A stretch of 5,066 nucleotides of DNA from JBFMDU01 sp034431935 (GTDB lineage: Bacteria > Chloroflexota > Dehalococcoidia > GIF9 > JBFMDU01), in the NCBI GenBank assembly GCA_034431935.1, contig DAOUCU010000103.1, forward strand, positions 1-5,066, in the 5' to 3' direction. Shown here one piece after another: positions 4,851-5,066 of this stretch. The notes below the pieces were generated by a model. The model worked only from the letters and a program-made list of their open reading frames with translations. It made no database searches and had not been told where the DNA came from. The position numbers and the translations under genes were made by a program. Numbering within the stretch: the stretch's first letter is position 1; each line of letters begins with the position of its first letter.

Positions 4851-5066
4851 CTAAGTGGTCTTCGGGGTCTCGCCGGGATGAAGCTTCTTCCACTTTTCCA
4901 GAAGCTGAGCGCGGGTCTCCTTGTGGGCCGGGTCAGGCTGGGGGGCATCCACCGGGCAGACCTCAGAACATTTCGAATGGTCGAAGGAACCGACGCACTC
5001 GGTGCACTTGGCCGGGTCGATAACGTAAACGGTATCGCCCTCTTTGATTGCTTTGTTAGGGCACTC
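4851..5066 (-). CDS. YfhL/Allochromatium-type [4Fe-4S] ferredoxin, C-terminal part (5' end outside window)
   Basis: The minus strand from 5066 to the TAG at 4853-4851 encodes 71 residues. It begins ECPNKAIKEGDTVYVIDP, the end of a first CxxCxxCxxxCP cluster motif whose last Cys is residue 2, followed by the ferredoxin linker strand. The second motif is C21-x2-C24-x8-C33-x3-C37-P, with the long eight-residue insertion typical of YfhL and Allochromatium vinosum ferredoxins, which have two very low-potential [4Fe-4S] clusters. The extra Cys often found after CPVD is absent here (CPVDAPQ). A charged C-terminal helix, about residues 48-62 (AHKETRAQLLEKWKK), matches the family tail. It is a soluble cytoplasmic carrier and a plausible acceptor for low-potential electrons from the AOR, but it is on the opposite strand and not in that operon. 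The start is off the right edge. Confidence 0.92.
   Translation of the reverse strand, partial: ECPNKAIKEGDTVYVIDPAKCTECVGSFDHSKCSEVCPVDAPQPDPAHKETRAQLLEKWKKLHPGETPKTT

Noticed and set aside
4808..5023. Plus-strand frame starting at an ATGA overlap with the second small Cys-containing gene.
   Set aside because: The overlap looks attractive, but the product is low-complexity Arg/Ser/Gly/Pro text, and the opposite strand encodes an unmistakable YfhL-type ferredoxin.

Overview
The window reads as a chromosomal segment from a strict anaerobe that depends on iron-sulfur, flavin and tungsten/molybdenum-pterin enzymes. Gene content and protein style (AOR with a poly-[4Fe-4S] partner, OYE-type reductase, YfhL-like ferredoxin, TIGR04076-type small proteins, DmsA-like remnant) would fit a Chloroflexota/Dehalococcoidia-like or similar subsurface anaerobe. 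That assignment is inference only; no taxonomic marker is present. There is no RNA gene, CRISPR array, insertion sequence or integrase.

Layout. 1-216 (minus): N-terminal 72 residues of an Old Yellow Enzyme-family NADH:flavin oxidoreductase, running off the left edge. 217-348: divergent intergenic region with a perfect TATAAT on the minus strand and a weaker, overlapping plus-strand promoter candidate. 349-821 (plus): the decayed remnant of a DmsA-like molybdopterin oxidoreductase. It keeps only the N-terminal Fe-S cysteine motif and the C-terminal pterin-binding domain, with the roughly 600-residue middle missing, a frame change at the junction and two in-frame stops. 841-4811 (plus): a tight run of five intact genes: a four-cluster ferredoxin, a tungsten-type aldehyde:ferredoxin oxidoreductase (AOR), an alpha/beta-hydrolase-fold protein, and two tandem TIGR04076-type small Cys-containing proteins. 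4851-5066 (minus): C-terminal 71 residues of a YfhL-type [4Fe-4S] ferredoxin, convergent with the operon and running off the right edge.

How the genes fit together. The four-cluster ferredoxin is the natural electron conduit for the AOR just behind it, but it sits where a DmsB-type subunit would follow the now-broken DmsA-like gene. The locus may therefore have lost one Mo/W enzyme while the electron-transfer subunit stayed on with another. The hydrolase is translationally coupled to the AOR (ATGA overlap), and the small proteins follow within 33 and 1 bases, so all five probably share a transcript and a pathway. The substrate cannot be read from sequence. The most unusual points are the gutted oxidoreductase gene, the hydrolase lacking both the catalytic Ser and the catalytic His at their canonical positions, and the coupled pair of divergent TIGR04076 paralogs that share four cysteines.
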